Positions 26,266-34,677 of a stretch of DNA of 64,000 nucleotides are shown piece after piece (the first letter of the stretch is position 1; every line of letters begins with the position of its first letter). The stretch lies in the NCBI RefSeq assembly GCF_001513975.1, contig NZ_KQ947998.1, positions 80,156 to 144,155 of the forward strand, given 5' to 3'. Source of the stretch: Streptomyces curacoi (lineage in GTDB: Bacteria; Actinomycetota; Actinomycetes; Streptomycetales; Streptomycetaceae). The position numbers and the translations under genes were made by a program. Below the pieces are notes generated by a model. It worked only from the letters and a program-made list of their open reading frames with translations. It was not told the origin of the DNA and ran no database searches.

Positions 26266-28241
26266 GGCACCCGCTCCAGTACGGCGACCCCGTACCGGCC
26301 GAGTTCCACCCCGTCGGTGACGTCGGCGCCGGTCAGCAGGTCGCGGTGGCGGCCGGGCACCGGCACGGTGACACCGTCGCGCCCGTGGTTGAGCAGGAAC
26401 AGCAGCCCGCCCCGGCGTACGGCCTCCACCCCGGCCGGGAGCCCGGCGAGGGCCGGTCGTACGCCCGCCTCGGCGGCGATGTCGGCGAGCAGCGTGCGCA
26501 GGGCGTGCGGCTCGGGGAGGGTGGAGACGTACCAGGCGCGGCCCTTGCGCAGCACCGCCGGCAGGCCGTCCAACTCGCCGCCCTTGTAGGGCGTCACGGC
26601 GTCCACGTCGTCCGCCGCCTCGATCTCCTCGGACCACAGGGTGCCGTGGAAGCCCTCGACATCGGCCTTCTCGCCCGCGTCGAGTGGCCACCACTCGTGC
26701 AGCACACGGATGCCGAAGAGGTCGCGCAGGCGGGCGTCCATGCCGCCCGCGCGGACCCGGTCGTCCTCGTCGGCGACGCCGGTCTGGAAGCCCGCGACGA
26801 GGGTGCCGCCGCCCTCGGCATAGGTGACCAGGCGGTCGACGGCGGTGTCCGTCATCAGGTACAGCTGCGGGACGACGACCAGCTTGTACGCGGACAGGTC
26901 GTGCTCGGGGTGGGCGAAGTCGACGGTGGTGTGCGCCTCCCACAGGGCGCGGTGCCAGGCGCGGACGATCTGTGGGTAGTCCGCCTCAAAGGAGAGCCGC
27001 CCGTCCTGCCGGCTCGCCCACCAGGCGTTCCAGTCGAGGAGCACGGCGACCTCGGCGGCCTCCACCTGAGTGTCCGTCACCTTCTCGCTGAGGACAGCGA
27101 GTTCGGCACCGATCCGCTTGACCTCCTGGAAGGTACGGCCGTGCTCCCCCGCGTGGCTGACCATCCCGGAGTGGAACTTCTCGCAGCCCTGCCGGGACTG
27201 CCGCCACTGGAAGTAGCAGACGGCGTCGGCGCCGCGGGCCACGGCCTGCAGGGACCAGAGGCGGTTGAGGCCGGCCGGCTTGGGGTGGTTGACCCCGCGC
27301 CAGTTGACCGGCCCGGCGGCCTGCTCCATGACCATCCAGGGACCGCCACGCGCCTGCGAGCGGGTCATGTCGTGCACCAGCGCCCCGAACTGGCCGCCGA
27401 ACGGGTCGCGCGGGTCCGGGTAGACGTCGATCGAGACGACGTCCTCCCGCTCGGCCCAGGCCCAGGCGTCCAGGCCCTGCCACAGGGCCATGAAGTTGGT
27501 GGTCACCGGGATGTCCGGGCTGTGCCGGGCGACGATGTCACGCTCGGTGAGGTAGCACTCCAGCAGCGCGTCGGACGTGAACCGCTTGAAGTCCAGCACC
27601 TGGGTGGGGTTCTTCATGTAGTGCGCCCGGCGCGGCGGCAGGACCTCGTACCAGTCGCCGTAGCCCTGACTCCAGAAGGCGGTTCCCCAGGCCTCGTTGA
27701 GGGCGTCGAGGGTGCCGTACTTCTCCTGGAGCCAGCGGCGGAAGGCGGCCTCGGCCTCGTCACCCCAGTCGTAGGTGCAGTACTCGTTGTTGATGTGCCA
27801 CATCCTGAGGGCCGGGTGGCCGCCGTAGCGCGCGGCGAGGTCCTCGGTGATGGCGGCGGCGTAGCGCCGGTAGGCCGCGCTGGAGTGGGAGAAGTGCTGG
27901 CGGGAGCCCCACCACTCGGTCCGGCCGTCCTCGTCGCGCGGGAGCGTCTCTGGGTGCAGCCGGCCCAGCCACGGGGGCGGGGACGAGGTGGGCGTGGCGA
28001 GGACGACGCCGATGCCGTGGTCGTGCATCAGGTCCATCAGCCGGTCCAGCCAGCCGAAGTTCCGCTCCCCCGGCCGCGGTTCGAGCCTCGCCCAGGAGAA
28101 GACGCCGAGGGTGACCGAGTTGACCCCGGCCTCCTTCATCAGCCGGACGTCCTCGTGCCAGGTCTCCTCGGGCCACTGCTCGGGGTTGTAGTCGCCGCCG
28201 AAGAGGATGCGGCCACGGGTGGCGTCGGACATGCCGGGCAT
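26262..28241 (-). CDS. GH42 beta-galactosidase
   Basis: 659-residue cytoplasmic beta-galactosidase family protein. The TIM barrel carries acid/base E153 in HINNEYCTYDW and nucleophile E306 in WMVMEQAAG; the trimerisation domain (from about 390) and C-terminal beta domain follow, and the length is normal for GH42. The start is the ATG with complement 28239–28241, overlapping the GH74 stop as TGATG, with GGGGAG eight bases upstream; the ATG three codons later is the alternative. In this operon it would remove beta-1,2-galactose from xyloglucan side chains after GH95 removes fucose. Confidence 0.88.
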   Translation of the reverse strand: MPGMSDATRGRILFGGDYNPEQWPEETWHEDVRLMKEAGVNSVTLGVFSWARLEPRPGERNFGWLDRLMDLMHDHGIGVVLATPTSSPPPWLGRLHPETLPRDEDGRTEWWGSRQHFSHSSAAYRRYAAAITEDLAARYGGHPALRMWHINNEYCTYDWGDEAEAAFRRWLQEKYGTLDALNEAWGTAFWSQGYGDWYEVLPPRRAHYMKNPTQVLDFKRFTSDALLECYLTERDIVARHSPDIPVTTNFMALWQGLDAWAWAEREDVVSIDVYPDPRDPFGGQFGALVHDMTRSQARGGPWMVMEQAAGPVNWRGVNHPKPAGLNRLWSLQAVARGADAVCYFQWRQSRQGCEKFHSGMVSHAGEHGRTFQEVKRIGAELAVLSEKVTDTQVEAAEVAVLLDWNAWWASRQDGRLSFEADYPQIVRAWHRALWEAHTTVDFAHPEHDLSAYKLVVVPQLYLMTDTAVDRLVTYAEGGGTLVAGFQTGVADEDDRVRAGGMDARLRDLFGIRVLHEWWPLDAGEKADVEGFHGTLWSEEIEAADDVDAVTPYKGGELDGLPAVLRKGRAWYVSTLPEPHALRTLLADIAAEAGVRPALAGLPAGVEAVRRGGLLFLLNHGRDGVTVPVPGRHRDLLTGADVTDGVELGRYGVAVLERVP

Positions 28242-30460
28242 CAGGCGGGCTCCCCGTACTGCACGCCACGCCCGTTGGTGGCGATGTACACGCGCCCGTG
28301 GATCCGCGGGTCGCCGGTGATCGTCTCGCCGATCCAGCCCCACTGGTGCTGGTCGTCGTTGATCCGCACCCAGGTCTTCGCCCCGTCGTCGGAGCGGTAC
28401 ACGGCCGTGATCGTCTCGGTGGAGCCGACCATGTAGATCGCCGGGTAGTCGGCGCCGTCGGCGGCCTTGCCGAAGCCGAGGGTGTACGAGGCCCAGCAGC
28501 TGTCGACCTTCGAGAAGCTCACCCCGCCGTCGGTGGACCGGTAGAGCCCGTTCCACTTCACGCTCAGCCACAGGTCGCCGGCGCGTCCGGGCGCCGCGAC
28601 CAGCTCGAACTGGGTGTCACCGGAGGGCAGTCCGGTCGCCCGGGCGGCGAAGGAACGCCCGCTGTCGGTGCTGGCGTACAGCGTTCCCGTGTCGGTGTCG
28701 TACGCGTAGAAGCGCGTCGGGTCGGCCGGGTCGGCGACCGGTGTGGCGCCCTTCGGGTAGGAGGAGACCTCGGACCAGGTGGCGCCGTTGTCCGCCGAGC
28801 GGTGGGCGGGGTACTTCGTGCCGTCCCAGTGCACGAACACCCAGAGCAGCACGCTGCCGTCGGCGTTGGTGGCGATCGGCCCCGGCGCGTCCTTGGCGAG
28901 GGAGGGCTGGGCCTTGAAGGGCGCCCAGGTCTGCCCGCCGTCGTTCGAGTAGGCGCCGTTGCCGTTGTCGCCCCAGCCGGTGCGGACGACGTACGCCGGC
29001 TTGGCGGCGGCCTGGGCGAGTCCCGTCGCCGACCCGAAGACGGGGTTGGACGCCATGCCGCGCGAGGGGGATGCCGTGAGCGACTCGTGGTACATCACGC
29101 CGATGTCCCCGTTGCCGCTGATCAGGTGCGCCTCCCCCACCGGGGGCGAGATCAGCTGGCGCACGGACGCCTCCTCCAGGCCGCGGATCTGCGGGGCCCA
29201 GTTCTTCAGGTCCCGGGTGCCGTAGAGGGTGGCGCCGGTGCCGTAGACGATGTGCCGGGAGTCGTACGGGTCGAGGGCCAGGGCCTGGATCCACCAGCCG
29301 AACTTCGGCTTGTCCTGGCCCCACTTGAGGTAGGGGGTCTCGGAGACGTCGAAGACGGCCGTGTCCTTCAGGGAGGTCCAGGTCCGGCCGCCGTCGGTGC
29401 TGCGGAACACCGTGTCGACGGCCGCCCAGCGGTTGTTGGTGGAGACGACGAGCGTGCCGGGCCGGCGGGCGTCCACGGCGACACCGCCGTACCCGAAGGT
29501 GTCGGCGGACCCCTCGGCTGTGGTCCCGCCCGGCTTCACGGGCGTGACCTCGGTCCACTTCCCGTTGAGGGTGCACAGCTTGTGCACGCTGCCGTCGGAC
29601 TGGCCGTTGGGGCCGGGCGCGTTGGCGTAGGTCACGTACAGGTGGCTGGTGCCCCGGTCGTACGCGGCGCGGATCGGGACCTTGGCGGCGGTGCCGGAGG
29701 GCCGGCCGGGGACGGCCTCCCAGGTTCTGCCGTCGACGGTGCGGAACAGGTTGGGCGTACTGCCGTCGCTGTCGCCCCAGCCTGCGTAGAGGGTGCGTCC
29801 GGCGGCGACGAGGAGGGTGACGCCCTGACCGGTGGCGCTCGGGGAACCCGGGAATCCGGAAGCCGCGGCCCAGGTGGCCCCGCGGTCCGTCGACTTCAGC
29901 AGTCCGTCGTGCCGGGTGCCCAGCCACAGGACGTTGCTGTCCCGCGGATCGACGAGCAGCCGCTCGCCCGTGCCCCGCCCGTCCTCGTTGGCACCGAGCT
30001 TGACGGAGAGGTCGGTGCGGGTCCAGGTCGCGCCGCGGTCGTCGGAGCGCAGGACGGCGCCGTTGGTGGCCCAGGACTGGGAGTAGGTGCCGAGGGCGAG
30101 GTAGAGGCGGTTCGGGTAGGCCGGGTCGACGGCCATGGCCTCGACACCGAGGAGGTTCCAGTCGTCCCAGCCGAGATGGTCGGTCAGCGGGACCCAGCCG
30201 GCGGTGCGGTCGTCCCAGCGGTAGGCGCCGCCGATGTCGGTGCGGGCGTAGGCGAGGCCGCGGACGGAGGGGTGGAAGAGAACGCCGGTGATGAAACCGG
30301 TACCGCCCATGACGGCGCTGCGCCAGCGGTACGCCTGGCCGGCGGCGGCAGCGGGCTCCGCGGCGGACGCCGGCCCCGCGAGGGACGGAAGGCCGGTGAG
30401 CGCGGCGGCGGCCGCGGTCCCGGCGAGAACGGCTCGTCTACTGGGCTGGGACGTGCGCAT
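28241..30460 (-). CDS. Secreted GH74 xyloglucanase
   Basis: 739-residue exported endo-xyloglucanase. A twin-arginine-type signal SRRAVLAG with a hydrophobic core ends near ASA-A at about 32–34. Two seven-bladed propeller domains are suggested by repeated DRGATW, DGGRTW, NDGGQTW and DNGATW blades. Catalytic aspartates are D75 in ARTDIGGAYRW and D452 in GNGDIGVMYHES, the normal GH74 placement. No carbohydrate-binding module is attached. GAGG precedes the ATG (complement 30458–30460). It is the first hydrolase of the minus-strand operon, 156 bases after the permease gene. Confidence 0.92.
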   Translation of the reverse strand: MRTSQPSRRAVLAGTAAAAALTGLPSLAGPASAAEPAAAAGQAYRWRSAVMGGTGFITGVLFHPSVRGLAYARTDIGGAYRWDDRTAGWVPLTDHLGWDDWNLLGVEAMAVDPAYPNRLYLALGTYSQSWATNGAVLRSDDRGATWTRTDLSVKLGANEDGRGTGERLLVDPRDSNVLWLGTRHDGLLKSTDRGATWAAASGFPGSPSATGQGVTLLVAAGRTLYAGWGDSDGSTPNLFRTVDGRTWEAVPGRPSGTAAKVPIRAAYDRGTSHLYVTYANAPGPNGQSDGSVHKLCTLNGKWTEVTPVKPGGTTAEGSADTFGYGGVAVDARRPGTLVVSTNNRWAAVDTVFRSTDGGRTWTSLKDTAVFDVSETPYLKWGQDKPKFGWWIQALALDPYDSRHIVYGTGATLYGTRDLKNWAPQIRGLEEASVRQLISPPVGEAHLISGNGDIGVMYHESLTASPSRGMASNPVFGSATGLAQAAAKPAYVVRTGWGDNGNGAYSNDGGQTWAPFKAQPSLAKDAPGPIATNADGSVLLWVFVHWDGTKYPAHRSADNGATWSEVSSYPKGATPVADPADPTRFYAYDTDTGTLYASTDSGRSFAARATGLPSGDTQFELVAAPGRAGDLWLSVKWNGLYRSTDGGVSFSKVDSCWASYTLGFGKAADGADYPAIYMVGSTETITAVYRSDDGAKTWVRINDDQHQWGWIGETITGDPRIHGRVYIATNGRGVQYGEPA

Positions 30461-30501
30461 GACATACCTCGTTCTTGAAGCGGGGGTGCGGATACCTACC
30501 T

Positions 30502-30560
30502 AGGGGCGCGGGGCTGTATCGATGTGCGGCTCCGCCGCGTGGGCGCGACCAACCACAACG
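30502..30560. repeat. REP-like intergenic repeat, copy 2
   Basis: Inverted-orientation match to 2222–2284 (shared GGGGCGCGGGGCTGTATCGA, then GCGGCTCCGCCGC, then GTGGGCGCGACC). It occupies the 156-base gap between the permease and GH74 genes and, being a hairpin, may reduce read-through from the importer genes into the hydrolases. Confidence 0.6.
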
Positions 30561-30616
30561 AAGCCGCAGACAGCAAACAACCGGTAGTCCTACGGCGAGA
30601 CCTTCCTGCGAGGGCG

Positions 30617-31552
30617 TCAGCCCTTCACCGCGCCGGTCAACATGCCCTTCTTGAAATGCTTCTGGACGAAGGGAGAGAGCACCGCAACAGGCAGCAGCGC
30701 CATGACCATCACGGCCATCTGGACAGCCAACCCCGACAGTTGCCCTGTCTTGATGGCCTGCCCCAGCCCCACTGGGGCCTCTTGCTTCTGCACAAGCTGA
30801 ATCATGACGTTCTGCAACGGCATCATGTCCTGGTCGTTCAAGTACAGCGACGCGTTGAACCAGGCGCTCCAGTACCCGACGGCGTAGAACAACGTGATGA
30901 CGGCAAGCACCGCCCGCGAGAGCGGCATGACGATCTGCCACAGAACCCGGAAGTCACCGGCCCCGTCGATCCGCGCGCTGTCGATGAGCTCCTGCGAGAT
31001 CCCCATGAAGAACCCGCGCAGCACAAGGATGTTGAACACACTCACCGCACTCGGCAGGATCAACGCGAGATACGTGTCCGTCAGCCCGAGCGTCTGCACC
31101 AGCAGATACGTAGGAATCAGACCGGCGCTGAAGAACATCGTCGCCAGCAGCGTCATCAGGATCCACCGATGCCCCATCGACCCGCTCCGGGACAGCCCGT
31201 ACGCACACAGCACGGACACGGTCATCGAGAACAGCGTGCCGACCAGGGTGACGAGGATGCTGATGACCGTCGCGCGGGTGACCTGACCGCCGCTGAGCAG
31301 TTCCTGGTAGGCGATGAAGGTGATGTCCTTGGGCACCATCACCAGCCCGCCGGCCTCGTCGATGGTCTTGCGCGAGGAGAGGCTGGTGACGACGACGATC
31401 CACAGCGGGAAGAGGATCGCCAGGCAGGCCAGTGACAGGGCGAGACCCTTGCCCGCGAGGCCGGCCTTGGAAGGCTCTTCCTCCCACGTCGGCCGCGGTG
31501 GCGCCGCCCACCGACGGGGCTCACGCACAGGCTTGTCGATGACGGCGGTCAC
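30617..31552 (-). CDS. Sugar ABC transporter permease (YtcP/LplC type)
   Basis: 311-residue inner-membrane permease with a cytoplasmic N-tail of about 35 residues and six predicted helices. The EAA-like loop reads IDSARIDGAGDFRVLWQIVM. It belongs to the subfamily that pairs with LplB-type permeases and large lipoproteins for plant oligosaccharides. GTG (complement 31550–31552) overlaps the upstream permease stop by four bases as GTGA. It is part of the importer inferred to take up xyloglucan oligosaccharides; no ATPase gene is adjacent. Confidence 0.88.
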   Translation of the reverse strand: MTAVIDKPVREPRRWAAPPRPTWEEEPSKAGLAGKGLALSLACLAILFPLWIVVVTSLSSRKTIDEAGGLVMVPKDITFIAYQELLSGGQVTRATVISILVTLVGTLFSMTVSVLCAYGLSRSGSMGHRWILMTLLATMFFSAGLIPTYLLVQTLGLTDTYLALILPSAVSVFNILVLRGFFMGISQELIDSARIDGAGDFRVLWQIVMPLSRAVLAVITLFYAVGYWSAWFNASLYLNDQDMMPLQNVMIQLVQKQEAPVGLGQAIKTGQLSGLAVQMAVMVMALLPVAVLSPFVQKHFKKGMLTGAVKG

Positions 31553-32592
31553 TTCTTGTACACCCCCTGCTCGCCCATGAGATGGGCCACCTTGTTCGCG
31601 GCGAGGACCAGGCCGAGGCTGACGACGCCCTTGACCAGACCGGCGGCTGCCGCGTAGCTGAAGTCCTGGTTGCGTACGCCGTTCCACCACACGAAGGTGT
31701 CGAGGACTTCCGCCGCACCCGGTCCGACGGCGTCACGTTGCAGCAGGATCTGCTCGAAGCCGACGGTGAGGGCGTCACCGACGCGGAGCACGAGCAGCAG
31801 AGCGATCACCGGGCGCAGAGCCGGCAGCGTGACATGCCACATCCGGCGCCAGCGGCCCGCGCCGTCCATCGCGGCGGCCTCATACAGGTCGGGGCTGACC
31901 GAGGCCAGAGCGGCGAGGAAGACGATGATCCCCCACCCGGCGTCCTTCCACACGGTCTGCGCGGTGACCAGGAAGGCGAAGGTGTCCGGGTTGGTCATGA
32001 TGTCGAGGCCGTTGTAGCCGTTCTCCCGCAGCAGCTGCGAGAGCATTCCCGCGCCGCCGAACATCTGCTGGAAGACGGCGATGACCAGCACCCAGGAGAA
32101 GAAGTGCGGCAGGTACAGGACCGCCTGCGCGACCGCCCGCACCCGGGGCCTGACCACGCTGTTGATCAGCAGCGCGAGCAGGATGGGGATCGGGAAGTAC
32201 AGCACGAGCTGGAGGAAGAACAGCACCAGCGTGTTCCGGACGGCGTCCCAGAAAGCCGAGTCCTCGAAGATCCGCTGGAAGTTCTCCAGACCCACCCAGG
32301 GGCTGTTCAGGATGGACACGACCCCGTTCTCGCTGATGTAGGGGTCGTAGTCCTGGAAGGCGACGACGTTGCCGAGGATCGGCACGTAGTTGAAGAGCAG
32401 GACCAGCACGAGGGCCGGCAGCGTCATCAGGAGCAGCAGCCGGTCGCGTCTGAACCTGACCTTGAGGCTCAGCTTCCCCGGTGGCCGCTTCCCCTCGGCC
32501 CCGGTGACGCCGCCCGACGCCACCGGAGTCTTCTCACGCGCAGTCTTGCTCTTCGCCTCGGCCCTGCTCCGAGGCACCGTGCTGTGGGACAC
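31549..32592 (-). CDS. Sugar ABC transporter permease (LplB type)
   Basis: 347-residue inner-membrane permease. About 45 residues of basic cytoplasmic tail precede six helices; the EAA loop is YEAAAMDGAGRWRRMWHVTL, and the segment FNYVPILGNVVAFQDYDPY is typical of LplB-like proteins. The start is GTG (complement 32590–32592) with AAGGAG eight bases upstream. It begins 27 bases after the binding-protein stop and overlaps the next permease, so the importer genes form a tight operon. Confidence 0.88.
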   Translation of the reverse strand: MSHSTVPRSRAEAKSKTAREKTPVASGGVTGAEGKRPPGKLSLKVRFRRDRLLLLMTLPALVLVLLFNYVPILGNVVAFQDYDPYISENGVVSILNSPWVGLENFQRIFEDSAFWDAVRNTLVLFFLQLVLYFPIPILLALLINSVVRPRVRAVAQAVLYLPHFFSWVLVIAVFQQMFGGAGMLSQLLRENGYNGLDIMTNPDTFAFLVTAQTVWKDAGWGIIVFLAALASVSPDLYEAAAMDGAGRWRRMWHVTLPALRPVIALLLVLRVGDALTVGFEQILLQRDAVGPGAAEVLDTFVWWNGVRNQDFSYAAAAGLVKGVVSLGLVLAANKVAHLMGEQGVYKK

Positions 32593-32619
32593 GGCGTTCT
32601 CCTTGCCTCGAACCCCGGA

Positions 32620-34305
32620 TCAGTTGGCCGCGCTGCCGTTCTCGTCGAGGATCTTCTGGTACCAGTCGCGCAGCTCGTCGCCGCCCTTGCTCTTCCAGTC
32701 GGAGACGAACCGCTGCATGTCACTGATCTTCTTGCGGCCGCGGACGATGTCGTCCTCCAGCTGCTCGACGTCGTTGGAGAGGTTGGTGTACCGGGCGGGC
32801 TCGGTGATCTGCATGCCCCAGAAGGAGGACCTCTTGGCGAAGGCGCCCATCCGCTGCTGCCACTCGACCTGGCCCTTGGCGACGTCGGGGAAGTCGGGGT
32901 GCGCGATGGTCGCGGCGGGGCCCGCGACCATGACGTAGGCGTTCATCACGTCGATGTTGCCCTGGTCGGTCTTGGTGGGGACGCCGTCCTTGACGGTGTA
33001 GTGGGTGCCTTCGACCCCGTAGTTGGTCATCATGTACTCCTTGGTGCCGTACGGCGCCGCGGTGACGTTGGCGACGGCCAGCGCGTCGCGGATGACCGAC
33101 TCGGAGGCCTTCTTGTTGACGAAGGCGAAGATGCCGGCGGGCTGGTCGGCCCACAGGGTGGGGTTGCCGCCGTCGTGGCCCCAGACGTCCATGCCCCAGA
33201 TCTTGAAGTCCGGGTTCTGGGTGGCCTGTTCGGCGGTGCGGCCCCACCACTGGGAGATGTTGTTCGGGTAGATCAGGAACTCGCCCGCCGCGAACTTGGG
33301 GCCCGGGTCGGGGGCGTTCTTGCCCATCTTGGAGTCGGGGTGGACGACCCCGGCGGCGAAGAGCTTGCGGGACCACTCCAGCGCCTCGAGGAACTCCTCG
33401 GTCTCGATGCGGTTGACGAGCTTGCCGTCGACGACATGCCAGCCGAGCGGCTTCTCGGCGCCCGAGAGCACACCGAATGCCTGGAAGGCGGTCCACTTCA
33501 TGTCCAGGCAGGCCCACCGCTTGGCTTTGGCGTTGGTGATCTCCTTGGCCAGGGCCATGAACTCGTCGCAGGACTTCGGGACTTCGTAGCCCTCCTCCTC
33601 GAAGATGTCCTGCCGGTACAGGGGCACCATGGAGGGAGCGTACGGGGCCGGCATCGGCAGGCCGCGCAGCTTGCCGCCGAAGATGGAGCGCTGCCAGGCC
33701 TCCGTCGGGATCGCCGCGAGGTTCGGGTACTCCTTGACCGCGTCCCCGGAGAGGTAGGGCCCGAGGTCGGCGAACTTGCTGATGATGGCGCTGGGTATCT
33801 TGCCGCCCATGTTCCAGCCGGGGACGACCACCACGTCGGGGACGTCGCTGGAGGCGAGGACCGCGCCGAGCTTCTGGTCGTAGGTGTTGCCGTCCTGGTT
33901 CTGCCAGACGACGTCGACGCCGATCAGCTCGTTCATCGCCGTGTAGTAGGCGTTGTTCTGCTTCGGCGGCGAGCCCCAGAACGGCGACATGATGGTGACC
34001 TTGCCGCCCTTGCCGAGCTTCTTCGAGACCGAGGTCTTCAGGTCGGCCAGGTCCAGCTTGCTGGTGAAGCCGATCGCGGAGCCGTTCTTCGACGGGATGT
34101 CCGGCGTCACCACGTTGCTGGCCACATAGGCCGGCAGGATCTTCTTGGCGTCCTTGCCCGACGTGGTCCCGTCACGCGACCCGCTCTCCGAACCGCCGCA
34201 GGCGGCGAGCAGCGGCATACCACCGGCCACCGCTGCGGTGGCGACCGCCGTGGAGGCGAGGAAGCTTCTCCGGCTGGGTCCGGAGGAGGCGGCGTTCGGC
34301 GTCAT
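32620..34305 (-). CDS. Xyloglucan-oligosaccharide-type ABC transporter binding lipoprotein (LplA-like)
   Basis: 561-residue exported lipoprotein. The N-terminus combines a twin-arginine motif SRRSFLAS with a lipobox LLAACGG (C36), so it is probably exported folded by Tat and lipidated. At 561 residues it is longer than common monosaccharide binders, as in the LplA-like group that handles bulky oligosaccharides. ATG with complement 34303–34305, AAGGG nine bases upstream. An operator matching the lacI-associated palindrome lies about 140 bases upstream. Xyloglucan specificity is inferred only from neighbours. Confidence 0.86.
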   Translation of the reverse strand: MTPNAASSGPSRRSFLASTAVATAAVAGGMPLLAACGGSESGSRDGTTSGKDAKKILPAYVASNVVTPDIPSKNGSAIGFTSKLDLADLKTSVSKKLGKGGKVTIMSPFWGSPPKQNNAYYTAMNELIGVDVVWQNQDGNTYDQKLGAVLASSDVPDVVVVPGWNMGGKIPSAIISKFADLGPYLSGDAVKEYPNLAAIPTEAWQRSIFGGKLRGLPMPAPYAPSMVPLYRQDIFEEEGYEVPKSCDEFMALAKEITNAKAKRWACLDMKWTAFQAFGVLSGAEKPLGWHVVDGKLVNRIETEEFLEALEWSRKLFAAGVVHPDSKMGKNAPDPGPKFAAGEFLIYPNNISQWWGRTAEQATQNPDFKIWGMDVWGHDGGNPTLWADQPAGIFAFVNKKASESVIRDALAVANVTAAPYGTKEYMMTNYGVEGTHYTVKDGVPTKTDQGNIDVMNAYVMVAGPAATIAHPDFPDVAKGQVEWQQRMGAFAKRSSFWGMQITEPARYTNLSNDVEQLEDDIVRGRKKISDMQRFVSDWKSKGGDELRDWYQKILDENGSAAN

Positions 34306-34445
34306 TGCGTCAACCCTTCATGGCGCACCTGGACACCCGGCGGTGGGCCGTCGGCTGCGGTGTCTTAAGTGGAACTGGCTGAGCTGAAGCGGTGCTCCGA
34401 GCCATGCCGAGGACCGCGCACCCCTGAAGCGGGCGGACCTCTTAG

Positions 34446-34459
34446 TCGAAGCGCTTCGA
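34446..34459. promoter_or_regulatory. LacI-type operator before the importer/GH74 operon
   Basis: Perfect 14-bp palindrome TCGAAGCGCTTCGA, the same core as at 9292–9305 and 34628–34641. It lies 141 bases before the minus-strand lipoprotein start, in the 372-base divergent spacer 34306–34677. Confidence 0.75.
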
Positions 34460-34598
34460 TGTTGCTGCGAGGTTAAGTGAAGGCATGGGGGCGCACAAGG
34501 GTCGTATCCAAGATTCCTCCGAGGTACCGAGCGACCGACCGCTCTCATATGTCGCTTGAAATAACGGTCAGGAGTCGGAGTTGTTGCGCCGGGGTCTC

Positions 34599-34641
34599 TT
34601 GACACCCGCCCCCGAGTCGAATGAGCATCGAAGCGCTTCGA
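34599..34641 (+). promoter_or_regulatory. GH3 promoter with overlapping LacI-type operator
   Basis: A TTGACA hexamer at 34599–34604 is followed after 18 bases by GAGCAT at 34623–34628, and the palindrome TCGAAGCGCTTCGA occupies 34628–34641, directly at the expected start point. A repressor bound here would block initiation. The GTG of GH3 is 37 bases downstream. Confidence 0.6.
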
Positions 34642-34677
34642 AAGCGCCTCGCCGCTCCATCGCAAGGGGATCCCCAC

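Noticed and set aside
23908..26589. 893-codon plus-strand open frame opposite GH12 and GH95
   Set aside because: Antisense shadow; the opposite strand has clear GH95 and GH12 catalytic motifs.
34621..34677. ATG at 34621 as the GH3 start
   Set aside because: It would place the palindromic operator inside the coding region and lacks a ribosome site; GTG at 34678 has a well-spaced AAGGGGA.
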